NCBI GenBank assembly: GCA_030148335.1
Contig: JASBTQ010000006.1
Coordinates: forward strand, 62,001-126,000
From: Allomuricauda sp.
GTDB taxonomy: Bacteria > Bacteroidota > Bacteroidia > Flavobacteriales > Flavobacteriaceae
DNA length: 64,000 nt
Direction: 5' to 3'
How positions within the stretch are numbered: the first letter of the stretch is position 1; the number at the start of each line of letters is the position of its first letter. Positions 1 through 9,856 of the stretch are shown here, one piece after another. Both the position numbers and the translations under genes were made by a program. The notes beneath the pieces were generated by a model. It ran no database searches and was not told where the DNA came from. It saw only the letters and a program-made list of their open reading frames with translations.

Positions 1-1
1 C

Positions 2-1378
2 GTGATTTCAGGGAATCGGCCACAACCTGATGAATATAAAAACTACCCGGATTTTATCTGGTTTGATTATCAAAACTTGGATGAGTTGGACAAAATCGAT
101 TTGGATAAAGTGGCTTTGGTCAGTGTGAGTTTCAAAAATTTTTCGGTTTGGAACGGATACGGAAGAATGGTGGCTTCGGAGCAAAAAGCGGTACAGGCAG
201 CCATCCAAAAGGCAAAGGCTTCTGGAAAACCTTTTCGTTTCTGGGCAACACCAGATACCAAGACGGCATGGGCGCGTTTGGCAAACCTAGGAGTGGATTT
301 CATTAATACGGACAAGCCGGCATTGGCTAAACCCTATTTGGATCAACTCGAAAAAAATACCTTCAAGCTGAAACAACCACAGGAGATATATCAGCCAGAA
401 TTTGGATATGATGTGGATTCCAAGCCCCAAAACATCATCTTGATGATAGGTGATGGCAACGGATTGGCACAGATCACTTCGGCCATGATCGCCAATAGGG
501 GAAACCTCACCATGACAGAAATAAAGAACATCGGGCTCGTGAGGACCGCCTCCCACGATGACCTGATCACGGATTCCGCTGCCGGAGCTACGGCCATGGC
601 CACCGGTCAAAAAACCAACAACAGGGCCATTGGGGTAGGACCCGATGCAAAGCCGCTGACCAATCTCGTGGATGTGGTGGACGGGAAGGGTTTCAACACC
701 GCAATTGCTACTACGGATGCCATATATGGAGCGACCCCGTCCTCTTTCTTTGCCCATAGGGTTGAGAGAGATGACACCCCGGGTCTTGTTGCCGATTTGA
801 ACCAAAGCCAATTGGACTTTTTCATGGCAGGGGGCAAAAATGAAGAAAATCAAATCAAGGAAGCTTTTACCACTCAACAGTTGGAAACGTTTCAAGAATT
901 TAAAAACCCGAAGGCCATTTACTTAGGGGAGAACAAGGCACCATCGATGGAAAATGGAAGGAAAGATGCCCTGCCCAAAAGCGTCAAAAAAGCTTTGGAA
1001 ATGCTAGGAAAGGACAAAGCGCCCTTTTTCTTGATGGTGGAAGGTGCCCAAATAGACAACGGTGGCCATTCCAACAGTACCTGTGACATTGTACAGGAAA
1101 TGTTGGATTTTGATCAAGCCATAGCAGAGGCCCTTCGCTTTGCGGATGCACATAAAAATACCCTGGTCGTCATTACTGCAGACCATGAAACCTCTGGTTT
1201 TGGTATTGTGGGGGGAAGCATGGAAGAAGGTGTGGTACAGGGCGATTTTTTGACGGTGGACCACACCGGGATCATGGTGCCACTTTTTGCCTACGGTCCC
1301 CAAGCTGATAAGTTCAATGGAATCTATGAAAACACCGAAGTCTTCCACAACATCCTCAAGGCATTGGGAATTCGGTAG
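2..1378 (+). CDS. PI-PLC/GDPD-like domain fused to alkaline phosphatase (5' partial)
   Basis: The gene runs in from the left edge, so the true start is not visible. The first ~120 residues resemble the C-terminal part of a PI-PLC/glycerophosphodiesterase-like barrel (motif FRFWATPDTKTAW, then GVDFINTDKP). From about residue 140 a PhoA-superfamily alkaline phosphatase begins: IILMIGDGNG supplies a metal-binding Asp, TDSAAGATAMATG holds the nucleophilic Ser, and VEGAQIDNGGHSN and TADHETSGFG supply the other metal ligands. The likely role is periplasmic or surface release of phosphate from phosphomonoesters, possibly after the fused diesterase domain has cut a diester; that coupling is inference. 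It ends in a clear hairpin terminator. Phosphatase confidence is high; the N-terminal domain call is moderate because it is cut. Confidence 0.88.
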   Translation: MISGNRPQPDEYKNYPDFIWFDYQNLDELDKIDLDKVALVSVSFKNFSVWNGYGRMVASEQKAVQAAIQKAKASGKPFRFWATPDTKTAWARLANLGVDFINTDKPALAKPYLDQLEKNTFKLKQPQEIYQPEFGYDVDSKPQNIILMIGDGNGLAQITSAMIANRGNLTMTEIKNIGLVRTASHDDLITDSAAGATAMATGQKTNNRAIGVGPDAKPLTNLVDVVDGKGFNTAIATTDAIYGATPSSFFAHRVERDDTPGLVADLNQSQLDFFMAGGKNEENQIKEAFTTQQLETFQEFKNPKAIYLGENKAPSMENGRKDALPKSVKKALEMLGKDKAPFFLMVEGAQIDNGGHSNSTCDIVQEMLDFDQAIAEALRFADAHKNTLVVITADHETSGFGIVGGSMEEGVVQGDFLTVDHTGIMVPLFAYGPQADKFNGIYENTEVFHNILKALGIR

Positions 1379-1411
1379 ATCACTTAATACTAATGGTTTT
1401 GATGCCCAATC

Positions 1412-1438
1412 TGCCCAGTGCAGTGCGGGCATTTTTTT
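1412..1438 (+). terminator. Rho-independent terminator of the phosphatase gene
   Basis: Inverted repeat TGCCC/GGGCA with a 10-base loop followed by a run of seven T, starting 34 bases after the phosphatase stop codon. Confidence 0.75.
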
Positions 1439-1884
1439 ATAAAAGAAACCTAGTCTGGGAATAATGCCCCAACTGGGTAAAAATACCCCACATTAAATCC
1501 CTTTTCTTTTTTGAGTTTAATGAGTTTTATTATGATTATCAATTAGTTATAAATGTCCATGAGTTTTGGCATGCCCTTGGGCATAGCTTTTGCTCCAAGC
1601 CGATTGGTAAAATATCGATGGATTACCGATCAGGTTTGCTCGGTGAAAATTGATGGCAGTTTGGAAAAATGGAACAAGTCAGGAAAAAATACAAGTGGAG
1701 CATATGTTCCACCTGTACGTTTTTGTCTTTTTGTGAATTGACGAAGGACAAAAGCAACATCAGTTCATGCAGTGAATATATACACTATATGGACGGACAT
1801 ACGAAAAAGTCTTTGTTTGAAAGGTCACAAAACAATGTATCCCGAACAAAGAAAGGATTCAACAATTGGTTTTAAACTACAATT
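1439..1884. other. Intergenic region upstream of glutamate dehydrogenase
   Basis: About 450 bases without a convincing gene. Two short overlapping plus-strand reading frames (62 and 68 codons) have no recognisable features and are probably chance. It presumably contains the glutamate dehydrogenase promoter, but no clear TAnnTTTG box with a partner element could be assigned. Confidence 0.4.
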
Positions 1885-3177
1885 ATGGTAACAGAAGCAC
1901 CCAAACAAAAAGTACAGTTGAAACAGGGCATGTTGGACAACGTCATGAGACAGTTCAGCAATGCCGCGGCCATCATTGGCCTCAATTCCAACATCCGAAA
2001 AATATTGGAAGTGACGAACAATGAGATATTGGTCCACTTTCCCGTGCGGATGGACAATGGCGAAGTGGAAATATTTACAGGTTATCGCGTTCAGCACAAC
2101 AATGCCTTGGGCCCCTACAAAGGAGGATTGCGCTATCACCCAACGGTCGATATCGATGCAGCTAGGGCATTGGCCATGTGGATGACCTGGAAGACCTCCT
2201 TGGCAGGCCTGCCCTACGGTGGGGCAAAAGGAGGCATACAATTGGACCCTTCCAAATATTCCTTGGCCGAACTGGAAAGAATCACCCGAAGGTTCACCTA
2301 TGCCTTGGGAGACAATATTGGACCGGAGCTGGACATTCCGGCACCTGATGTGAACACCAACTCGCAGACCATGGCCTGGATCTTGGACACCTATATGTCC
2401 ACCAAATCCCCGGCAGAGCGATCCACCAATACCCATGTGGTGACCGGAAAACCGATTGGGGCAGGAGGTTCGGAAGGACGGGACAGGGCTACTGGCTATG
2501 GTGTCTTCCTTAACATCAAGTTTTGGACAGAACACAATGGGATTGACTTGAAAGGAAAGAAATTCATCGTGCAGGGGTTCGGAAATGTAGGCTATTGGAC
2601 AGCGTACTTCTTGGAAAATGAAGGGGCAATACTGACCGCTGTACAAGATGCCTACGGAACCATTCACAATGATAATGGTATATCCGTGGAAAACCTTCTG
2701 GCCTATTCAAAAGCGAACAAAGGAAGTATTGTTGGTTTTTCCGGAGCCGAACCTTTGGACAACGGGGAGTTTTTTGCACTGGACTGTGACATCTGCGTCC
2801 CAGCAGCTTTGGGGAACCAGATCACGGTGGAAAACGCAACCAAGATCAAGGCGGCACTCATTGCCGAAGGGGCCAATGGGCCGACCGATGTGGAAGCCGA
2901 AGAGATATTGTTGCAAAGGGGCGTGGAGATCCTGCCCGATATCTTGTGCAATTCAGGAGGGGTTATCGGAAGCTACTTTGAGTGGTTGCAAAACCGTAGC
3001 GGTGAGATCTGGCAATTGGAAGAAGTGATGACCAAGCTGGAAAAAAAGCTCAGGGAATCCTTCACCAGGGTAATGGAAACTTCCAAAAAAAGAGGTGTTG
3101 ACAAACGCACGGCAGCTTTCATCATTGCCATACAGCGCCTTGAGGATGCCTATGTACAACGGGGAATTTTCCCATAA
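1885..3177 (+). CDS. Glu/Leu/Phe/Val dehydrogenase (glutamate dehydrogenase)
   Basis: A 430-residue enzyme of the hexameric Glu/Leu/Phe/Val dehydrogenase family, which interconverts glutamate and 2-oxoglutarate plus ammonia with NAD(P)H. The N-terminal substrate domain shows PYKGGLRYHP and GLPYGGAKGG, with the catalytic Lys at residue 115, then PAPDVNTNSQTMAWI. The C-terminal nucleotide domain has the Rossmann glycine motif IVQGFGNVG. Full length for the family. The start ATG fits the conserved N-terminus; no Shine-Dalgarno is evident. Nine bases separate it from the GreA/Rnk-like gene, so they are probably cotranscribed up to the terminator at 4073. Glutamate specificity rather than branched-chain amino acids is inferred. 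Confidence 0.93.
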   Translation: MVTEAPKQKVQLKQGMLDNVMRQFSNAAAIIGLNSNIRKILEVTNNEILVHFPVRMDNGEVEIFTGYRVQHNNALGPYKGGLRYHPTVDIDAARALAMWMTWKTSLAGLPYGGAKGGIQLDPSKYSLAELERITRRFTYALGDNIGPELDIPAPDVNTNSQTMAWILDTYMSTKSPAERSTNTHVVTGKPIGAGGSEGRDRATGYGVFLNIKFWTEHNGIDLKGKKFIVQGFGNVGYWTAYFLENEGAILTAVQDAYGTIHNDNGISVENLLAYSKANKGSIVGFSGAEPLDNGEFFALDCDICVPAALGNQITVENATKIKAALIAEGANGPTDVEAEEILLQRGVEILPDILCNSGGVIGSYFEWLQNRSGEIWQLEEVMTKLEKKLRESFTRVMETSKKRGVDKRTAAFIIAIQRLEDAYVQRGIFP

Positions 3178-3186
3178 ATCGAAATT

Positions 3187-3606
3187 ATGAAACACGGAAA
3201 CCTCATTATAGAAAAAGGGGAATATGTCCTTCTAAAGCGATTGGTGAACCTATCGGCCTATTATGGTGATGAAACGCAGCAAAAATCCATAAAAAAATTG
3301 GCAGGGGAGTTGGAGCATGCACAGATACGGAATGAGGAAGATATGCCAAAGGATGTGATCCGATTCAACACATGGATAACCATAGGGTCCGAAAACGGAT
3401 GGAACAAAAGGTTCAAATTGGTGTTACCGAAGAACAGTGACGTCACCACAGACAAAATATCCGTACTGGCACCAATGGGTGCCGCTGTCATCGGTTATGC
3501 TGAAGGGGATACGGTAATCTGGGACTTCCCGACCGGGGAGCGACAATTGACCATATTCAAAGTGGAGCAGGAAGAAAACCCGATAAACATTAATGTGACA
3601 ATATGA
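3187..3606 (+). CDS. GreA/Rnk-type transcription elongation factor family protein
   Basis: 139 residues. The C-terminal ~70 residues match the GreA/GreB FKBP-like domain (SVLAPMGAAVIGYAEGDTV, then a PTGERQLTIFKVE tail). The N-terminus is a single short helical segment instead of the long Gre coiled coil, the layout of Rnk (regulator of nucleoside diphosphate kinase). It lacks a clear acidic hairpin tip, so it may bind the RNA polymerase secondary channel without stimulating transcript cleavage (inference). It sits 9 bases after glutamate dehydrogenase and overlaps the next gene by the 4-base ATGA junction, implying an operon. Confidence 0.8.
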   Translation: MKHGNLIIEKGEYVLLKRLVNLSAYYGDETQQKSIKKLAGELEHAQIRNEEDMPKDVIRFNTWITIGSENGWNKRFKLVLPKNSDVTTDKISVLAPMGAAVIGYAEGDTVIWDFPTGERQLTIFKVEQEENPININVTI

Positions 3607-3980
3607 CCTCAAAATTTTTTAACGGGCATGATGCCGATGACCGCATCATGTTGAAAAAAGACAAAGTGGAGGTGGGCCATTGGATGAGGAGCCTTGAATA
3701 TATCAATGAGGAACTTGGCCTTTTGTTGGCTTTGGAGGACCGTTTTCTGAACGACTCCATGCTCCATGTGGAGCTTTTGGCACTTCAGACCGAGAATACG
3801 CAAAAATCAGGGATGATGTACCGCTACGAAAGCACCATGCGCAATGCATGGGAGTGTGATGATGTGGCCTGCGACACCTATCACCTGGACAATCATGAAA
3901 AGCACCGGGAGCTCTATGTGGAACATTTGGAGAGCTACAGGAAATTAAAGTGCAAGGTGTTCTTACGATTGCTGGCGTGA
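3603..3980 (+). CDS. Small helical protein, paralogue of the gene at 63228
   Basis: 125 residues, not assigned to a named family. It is predicted almost wholly helical and charged, with no signal peptide or membrane segment. Overall pattern: an EVGHW.RSLEYINEEL block, a middle with ELL and several His/Glu, and a C-terminal YRKLKCKVFLRLL block. The protein at 63228-63614 has the same plan and length (H.QWASELAFWEDEL at the start, YAELKKRFFLFL at the end), so the two are probably diverged paralogues. Start and stop overlap the upstream GreA-like gene as ATGA, so translation is likely coupled. Function unknown. Confidence 0.75.
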   Translation: MTSKFFNGHDADDRIMLKKDKVEVGHWMRSLEYINEELGLLLALEDRFLNDSMLHVELLALQTENTQKSGMMYRYESTMRNAWECDDVACDTYHLDNHEKHRELYVEHLESYRKLKCKVFLRLLA

Positions 3981-4072
3981 TGCAAAAATTGCCCATTCTT
4001 TTTTATTGTATTATGAATTTGAATTGTGAAGAAGATAGATGACGTTGGGACTTTTTTAAAATGAATGGGTAT

Positions 4073-4107
4073 GCCAAGTCTGTGTTGAACAGGCTTGGCT
4101 TTTTTTT
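4073..4107 (+). terminator. Strong hairpin terminator after the gdh operon
   Basis: GCCAAGTCTG and CAGGCTTGGC form a 10-bp stem with one G-T pair around a 7-base loop, followed by eight T. It lies about 90 bases after the last gene of the operon. Confidence 0.9.
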
Positions 4108-4192
4108 GCACATCAAATAAAATAGGACAGGGTCTTCATTATGGCGGGCTTAAAATGTAATTTTGTTGCTATTACCTTATAAAGTGGAACGT

Positions 4193-5440
4193 ATGGACAA
4201 GGATTTGGGACGATTGCTTTACGATTACCTGCTTCGGACAGGGATGGGCGAGGATTTGGCTTCAGATCTCAACCTGGTACTTCTGTTGTTGATTGTCCTG
4301 ATCTTGGCATTTCTTTTGGACTTGCTGGTCTGGAAAGTGCTGCGGGCCATATCCGTTCGGTTGGCCAGAAGGACCAAGAACAATTTTGACAACTTTTTGG
4401 TGACCCACAGAGTGCCCCGCTCCGTGGCACATATATTTCCGCTATTGTTCCTGTTTGAGTTCCTGCCGATGGTATTCGTTGATTTCGACTATGCAGGAAG
4501 CATAGCTTTGAAGATCATCAAGATACTTTTTGTACTGCAGACCCTTGCCGTTTTCCGGAGGTTTTTCAAGAGCACGAAGGATTATTTGAAGACATTGCCT
4601 CGTTTTAAGGACAAGCCCATCGCCAGTTACATGCAAGTGTTCATGATATTCGCCTGGATCGTGGGGTTGCTCACGGTTTTTGCGATTGTCACCGAAACCA
4701 CCATTTGGAAGTTCATCACCGCTTTGGGAGCGGCTTCGGCTGTTGTCCTGCTCATATTCAAGGATTCCATTTTGGGTTTTGTGGCCAGCATACAGGTCAC
4801 GATAAATGACATGGTGCGCATTGGGGACTGGATCACCTTCGAAAAATATGGGGCCGACGGGGACGTGATCGAGATCACATTGGCCACTGTGAAGGTCCAG
4901 AATTTTGACAAGACCATCACCACCATCCCCACCTATGCCCTGATATCCGATTCCTTCAAGAACTGGAGGGGCATGCAGGTCTCAGGTGGTAGGCGTATCA
5001 AGCGTGCCCTCATCATCCGGCAGAAGAGCATCCGTTTTTTGACCCAAGAGGATGTTGAGGCGTTGAAAAATATCCAATTGGTTTCTGACTATATCGCCCA
5101 AAGAAGCGAGCAGATCAATGCACATAACCGCGACCATGGGGCGAATAAGGAACTTTTGGTCAATGGGCGGAACCTGACCAATTTTGGGGTGTTCCGAAAA
5201 TATGTCACCAATTATCTGGAAAAGCATTCAGCCATCAATAAGAGCATGACCCTTATGGTGCGCCAGTTGGCACCTACCCCACACGGGATTCCTTTGGAGA
5301 TTTATGCCTTTAGTGCCGACAAACGCTGGGAGAACTATGAATATGTGATGGCGGATATCTTTGACCACCTCTTGGCAGCCCTTCCCTATTTTTCACTTGA
5401 AATATCTGAACTGCCCGTGTACCTTGATGGGAAGAAGTAG
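4193..5440 (+). CDS. MscS-family mechanosensitive channel (YbdG/MscM-like)
   Basis: 415 residues from the ATG chosen here; an upstream TTG in frame at 4163 is less likely. Several hydrophobic helices occupy residues ~20-180, followed by the pore helix and the MscS beta domain, recognisable from VRIGDWITFEKYGADGDVIEI and TTIPTYALISDSFKNW. The extended C-terminal part with GGRRIKRALII is typical of the YbdG/miniconductance branch. The role is release of solutes on hypo-osmotic shock through the inner membrane. It stands alone between a terminator and the convergent efflux operon. Confidence 0.9.
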   Translation: MDKDLGRLLYDYLLRTGMGEDLASDLNLVLLLLIVLILAFLLDLLVWKVLRAISVRLARRTKNNFDNFLVTHRVPRSVAHIFPLLFLFEFLPMVFVDFDYAGSIALKIIKILFVLQTLAVFRRFFKSTKDYLKTLPRFKDKPIASYMQVFMIFAWIVGLLTVFAIVTETTIWKFITALGAASAVVLLIFKDSILGFVASIQVTINDMVRIGDWITFEKYGADGDVIEITLATVKVQNFDKTITTIPTYALISDSFKNWRGMQVSGGRRIKRALIIRQKSIRFLTQEDVEALKNIQLVSDYIAQRSEQINAHNRDHGANKELLVNGRNLTNFGVFRKYVTNYLEKHSAINKSMTLMVRQLAPTPHGIPLEIYAFSADKRWENYEYVMADIFDHLLAALPYFSLEISELPVYLDGKK

Positions 5441-5496
5441 TAGGTTCCAATTTTTGGTTTGCTGCCGATATGTTTCATCGGACTGTGCTTTTGATG

Positions 5497-8400
5497 CTAA
5501 ACGGATCTGTCCGTCGGGATTGGAGTGTCGGTCACATCCACTTGCCTCACAGTTCGTCCTTTGGCCAGCCATAGTCTGGCATCTTCCAAAATTAAGTAGA
5601 GGCATGGAACGATTACCAAAATAATGGTCGTGGCAAAGACTATCCCAAATCCTAAGGAAATGGCCATGGGAATCAGATAGAAGGCTTGGCTTGAAGTTTC
5701 AAGGATAATGGGCGCCAGTCCGCCAAAAGTGGTCATGGTGGTCAATATGATGGGCCGAAATCGTCGGAGACCCGCTTCATGGATGGATTTGTATATGGCA
5801 TCACCTTCTTTTCGGCGTTTGTTGGCATAGTCTATCATGATCAGGGAATCGTTGACGACCACTCCGGAAAGAGCGATGACGCCCATTAAACTGACCAATG
5901 ATAGATCATATCCCAATAAAATATGGCCAATGACAGCACCAACAATTCCAAAGGGGATGGCAAGCATCACAATCAAAGGCTGCACATAGCTGCTGAAAGC
6001 GATGGCAAGCAAGGAGTAGATCAGCAGCATGGCTATGGCAAAACCGGCCCGCAGCACGCTTGTACTTTCGCGCATATCGGCTTGGCTCCCTTCAAAACTC
6101 CAAGTAATTCCTGGGAAATCGGCCCGCAACTGAGGCAATGTCTCTTCCTGTACCTTGGCGATGACCCTTCCCACCGAATTGGCAGGCTCCACGTCCATTC
6201 CCACATTTACCACACGTCTGCCATCCCTGCGATTGATGCTCGTGAAGGCTTCCTGTGGTTCAATCTCTACCACGTCCATCAGAGGGACTTCCACGCCGTC
6301 CGGGGAACGGATCAAAAAGTTTTCCAGGTTTTTGATGTCCTTCCGTTCGTGCAGGGGCAATTTTACCCGTACTTCAATTTCGTCCATCCCACGCAGTTGG
6401 CGCATGGCAAGGGCCCCAAAGAATGCATCCCTGACCTGTCTTCCCACTTCATCCGAAGTAAGCCCAAGATTTCTACCTTGTGGCAATAGCTTAAAATTGT
6501 ATTGTGTCTTTCCTTTGTTGTAATTATCGGTCACATCGCGGGTATTGGAAAAGGCCCGCATCCGGTCCACAAAGGCAGCACTGGCTTTTTCCAATACATC
6601 AATATTGGAATGGCTCAAATCGATACTGATGGCCTGTCGGGCCCCGCCGGGACCACGTTCCGCTTCAAAAGTGATTTGGTCCACCCCCTCGATGTCCCCG
6701 ATATTGTCGCGCCAAAGGGCGATTACTTCTCCCGCAGTGATGTCCCTTTCGTCTGGGGGAAGCATTACAATTTCAACATCGATAAAATTCTGGCCACGGA
6801 CATTGGTCTTGATCCCTTCGGCCACCTCATACAGATTATGCTCCTCGAACATGCGTTGGGTGGCCTCGGAGATGTCGTGCGCCACCTTGGCGGCTTGGTC
6901 AGGGGTCGTGCCCACGGGCAAACGCACCCCGGCCTCGATTTCATCCGCGGCCACTTCGGGCATCATGATCATTCCCATGTGACCACTATAGCCGTAACCA
7001 CCAACTACCAGCAAAAGAGTGACGGCAAGGCTAAGGGTGATATATCGGTGTTTTAAGCACAGGTCCAGTAGGGGGCGATACCGTTTTTCCACCAGATTGT
7101 CAAACCCTCTGGCGAAGCTTTCTTGCCAGCCCTCCAGTTTCTGCACCCATTTATTTTTGTTCTTTTTCTTTTGTAAATGGCCCAAGTGCGATGGTAGAAT
7201 AAAAAGGGCTTCGAGCAGGGAGACCGCTAAAATAACAATGACCACGGCAGGCAGAGGCTGCCAAAATTTGCCTGTTTCCCCGGGCATGAAGAGCAGGGGC
7301 ACAAAGGCAATGATGGTGGTGACGATACTAAAGATAACGGGCAAGGAAACATCCTTGGTCCCAGCAATGGCAGCTTGCATGGGGCTAAGGCCCTTTTGTC
7401 GGTATTCGTACACATTTTCCCCCACCACAATGGCGTCGTCCACCACAATTCCGAGCACCACCAAAAAACCGAACATGGAAATCATATTGACGCTGACACC
7501 GATCAAGGGCAGAACGATCATCCCTCCAATAAAGGAAACTGTCATACCGATCATGACCCAAAAGGCCAGTCTGTATTCCAAGAACAAGGTCAGAATGATC
7601 AATACGATTACAATGGCCAAAATGCCATTTTCCGTGAGCAAAGAAAGTCGTTCTTGATAATCCGCAGCGCGGTTGCTATCAATGCGATGGTTGACACCTG
7701 GCGGAAATTGATAGTCTTTTAGGATGTTTTCAACCACTTCCGCAATCTCCAAGGGTGATTGGTCGCCAATCCGGAATATCTGAAGCTCCACATAATTGGC
7801 TTGGTTGAACTGGCCATGAAACCCGGTTTCCTCAAAGCCATCCGTAATGGAGGCAATGTCCTTCAGTTGGACTTTAGCCCCGTCCGGAGAGGATACAATG
7901 GTGATGTTTCCAAATTCTTCGGCCCATTGTTTCCGTTCTTGCATCCGGAGTAAAATCTCACCGCTCTGGGTCTGAACGGCACCCGCTGGCACGTCGTTGC
8001 TGCTCTGTTGGATGATATCGGCCACTTGGCCCAAGGTCAGGTTGTATTTTTGAAGGTTGAGTCGGGGAATTTCCACGCGGGTCTCAAATTCAGGTACATT
8101 GTTCAACTCTACCTGTGTGATTTCAGGATTGCTGAGCAGAATGGTCCGCAGGCGTTCCGCGATCTGCCGCAAGGTCCAGATATCGGCATCACCATACAAT
8201 CCAATTTGAAGTACATCCCTTTGCCGGGATTGCAGGCTCACTTCGGGCCGTTCAATATCATCGGGGAAGGTACGGATGCGGTTGATGGCCTGGTCAATAT
8301 CCTGAAAGGCCTTCATGCGTTCGGTACCTGCAACGAGTTCAATACTGACCTGCCCAGACCCTTCATTGGCCTGCGCGACAATTTCCTTGATGCCCTGAAC

Positions 8401-8658
8401 GCCGCGAACGGCTTCTTCAACGGGCTGCAATACCCCTTGTTCCACCTCCGCTGGCGACGCTCCCGGATAGGCGACGGAAACTTCCACAAAATCCAACTGG
8501 AATTCTGGGAAAACCTCTTTCTGAATCGTGTACATGGTGAACAATCCACCTCCTATCAATACCAGCATCAATAAATTGGTGGCAATGGAATTACGGGCCA
8601 TATAGGCTATGGCGCCTTCTTTTCGCGGGGATTTGTTTTTGGTTTCCATCTCCTTCAT
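5497..8658 (-). CDS. RND-family efflux transporter, inner-membrane pump subunit
   Basis: About 1053 residues, full length for the AcrB/MdtB/hydrophobe-exporter superfamily. The N-terminal membrane helix ([15 protein letters not shown]) leads into the porter domain ([17 protein letters not shown]). The transmembrane core contains [17 protein letters not shown] with the proton-relay Asp pair, and the second half has [18 protein letters not shown] at 8658 follows the adaptor stop codon by one base and is preferred over an in-frame codon at 8697 that would overlap the adaptor. Last gene of a three-gene operon (outer membrane factor, adaptor, pump). Substrate not predictable. Confidence 0.93.
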   Translation of the reverse strand: MKEMETKNKSPRKEGAIAYMARNSIATNLLMLVLIGGGLFTMYTIQKEVFPEFQLDFVEVSVAYPGASPAEVEQGVLQPVEEAVRGVQGIKEIVAQANEGSGQVSIELVAGTERMKAFQDIDQAINRIRTFPDDIERPEVSLQSRQRDVLQIGLYGDADIWTLRQIAERLRTILLSNPEITQVELNNVPEFETRVEIPRLNLQKYNLTLGQVADIIQQSSNDVPAGAVQTQSGEILLRMQERKQWAEEFGNITIVSSPDGAKVQLKDIASITDGFEETGFHGQFNQANYVELQIFRIGDQSPLEIAEVVENILKDYQFPPGVNHRIDSNRAADYQERLSLLTENGILAIVIVLIILTLFLEYRLAFWVMIGMTVSFIGGMIVLPLIGVSVNMISMFGFLVVLGIVVDDAIVVGENVYEYRQKGLSPMQAAIAGTKDVSLPVIFSIVTTIIAFVPLLFMPGETGKFWQPLPAVVIVILAVSLLEALFILPSHLGHLQKKKNKNKWVQKLEGWQESFARGFDNLVEKRYRPLLDLCLKHRYITLSLAVTLLLVVGGYGYSGHMGMIMMPEVAADEIEAGVRLPVGTTPDQAAKVAHDISEATQRMFEEHNLYEVAEGIKTNVRGQNFIDVEIVMLPPDERDITAGEVIALWRDNIGDIEGVDQITFEAERGPGGARQAISIDLSHSNIDVLEKASAAFVDRMRAFSNTRDVTDNYNKGKTQYNFKLLPQGRNLGLTSDEVGRQVRDAFFGALAMRQLRGMDEIEVRVKLPLHERKDIKNLENFLIRSPDGVEVPLMDVVEIEPQEAFTSINRRDGRRVVNVGMDVEPANSVGRVIAKVQEETLPQLRADFPGITWSFEGSQADMRESTSVLRAGFAIAMLLIYSLLAIAFSSYVQPLIVMLAIPFGIVGAVIGHILLGYDLSLVSLMGVIALSGVVVNDSLIMIDYANKRRKEGDAIYKSIHEAGLRRFRPIILTTMTTFGGLAPIILETSSQAFYLIPMAISLGFGIVFATTIILVIVPCLYLILEDARLWLAKGRTVRQVDVTDTPIPTDRSV

Positions 8659-8659
8659 C

Positions 8660-9856
8660 CTACTCTTTTTCTTCGTTGGTTTCGGTGCGGAGCTCAATGC
8701 CGTCCGTAACGGTGCTGAGGTTGGTGGTCACGACCATATCACCTTCGTCCAATCCTTTACTGATATAGGAATGGGTATCATCGGTCAGTACAATTTCCAC
8801 ATCACGGATTTCCAATTTTCCATCTTCCATGACCCAAACGGTTTGGTTGTTTCGGATGTAATCCCTGCTCAGCCGTACCACATCTTTGACGGGGTTCCCT
8901 TGGATCTTGACCTCCACAAAGGTTCCTATCATCAATTTGGGCTGTTCCTTCATGGCCTTTGTTGTGGAAAGAGGGTCGGGGACTTTCACCAACACACGGG
9001 CCAATCGTGTTTGTCCATCCAAAGCCCCTATCTGTTTGTCCAAATACCCTTCCCTGTAGGTGTTGGGGGGCCATGCGGTTGGATTTTCGATACGGACATG
9101 GGAACCTTTGTCGGAATCATTGCTGGAAAAATCCAGCCACTGAAGTTTGGAAACTGGGACCGCAGCGGTGACCCAATAGTGTTCGGTCCCCACTAACCGA
9201 CCTAGATCATCTCCTTGCGACACTTGGGAACCTTTGGTTACATTCTGGCTGAGGATATGGGCATCAAAAGGAGCGCGAATGGTGGTTCGATCCAAATTGA
9301 GTTGCGCTTGGCCCACTGAAGCCTTTGCTGCATTGATAGTGGCTTTTACCGCATTGAGTTGCGGTTTTCTTAGCACCAGTTGTCGTTCTTCTTCGGAAAG
9401 GGGGTTATCGCCAAAAAGGGAGTCGTTGCTAATGAGTTCAAGGTCTTGTTCCGCAATTTGTTGGCGTCCCATTTCGGTGGCCAAAGCGGTTTCGGATTGC
9501 AAGAGCTCGCTCTTCCTCAATTCAAGCGTGTTTCGATAATCTGATGGGTCTATTTGCAACAATACCTGATTCTTTTTGACAAAACCACCAGGGGAGAATG
9601 TGGGGTCCCTTCGAATGATCTGTCCGGATACCAAGGGGCTCAGAATGACATCTTCCACAGGCTGTACGGTTCCGGTAGCGACAATGGTGGGATCAAACGT
9701 GCCGTGCTCCACGGGAATCACATCGACCAAAATGGCCGTTTCAATGCTGGCCCCCTCGCTTTGGGCCTCGGGTTCCGTGAAGAAAATAAGCGTTGTGACC
9801 AAAACGCCACTTACCAATATGGCCAAACAAATCAATAGTATTTTTTTACTGCTCAT
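8660..9856 (-). CDS. RND efflux periplasmic adaptor (membrane fusion protein)
   Basis: 398 residues. An N-terminal membrane anchor ([21 protein letters not shown]) is followed by the barrel-sandwich/lipoyl half motif ([19 protein letters not shown]), a long coiled-coil hairpin (about residues 105-190), the second lipoyl half ([21 protein letters not shown]) and beta-barrel domains. It bridges the pump encoded downstream and the outer membrane factor upstream, overlapping the latter by 11 bases. Confidence 0.93.
   Translation of the reverse strand: MSSKKILLICLAILVSGVLVTTLIFFTEPEAQSEGASIETAILVDVIPVEHGTFDPTIVATGTVQPVEDVILSPLVSGQIIRRDPTFSPGGFVKKNQVLLQIDPSDYRNTLELRKSELLQSETALATEMGRQQIAEQDLELISNDSLFGDNPLSEEERQLVLRKPQLNAVKATINAAKASVGQAQLNLDRTTIRAPFDAHILSQNVTKGSQVSQGDDLGRLVGTEHYWVTAAVPVSKLQWLDFSSNDSDKGSHVRIENPTAWPPNTYREGYLDKQIGALDGQTRLARVLVKVPDPLSTTKAMKEQPKLMIGTFVEVKIQGNPVKDVVRLSRDYIRNNQTVWVMEDGKLEIRDVEIVLTDDTHSYISKGLDEGDMVVTTNLSTVTDGIELRTETNEEKE

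Noticed and set aside
5923..9838. Several 100-200 codon plus-strand frames opposite the efflux genes
   Set aside because: They lie wholly antisense to well-conserved RND and adaptor genes and show no domain.
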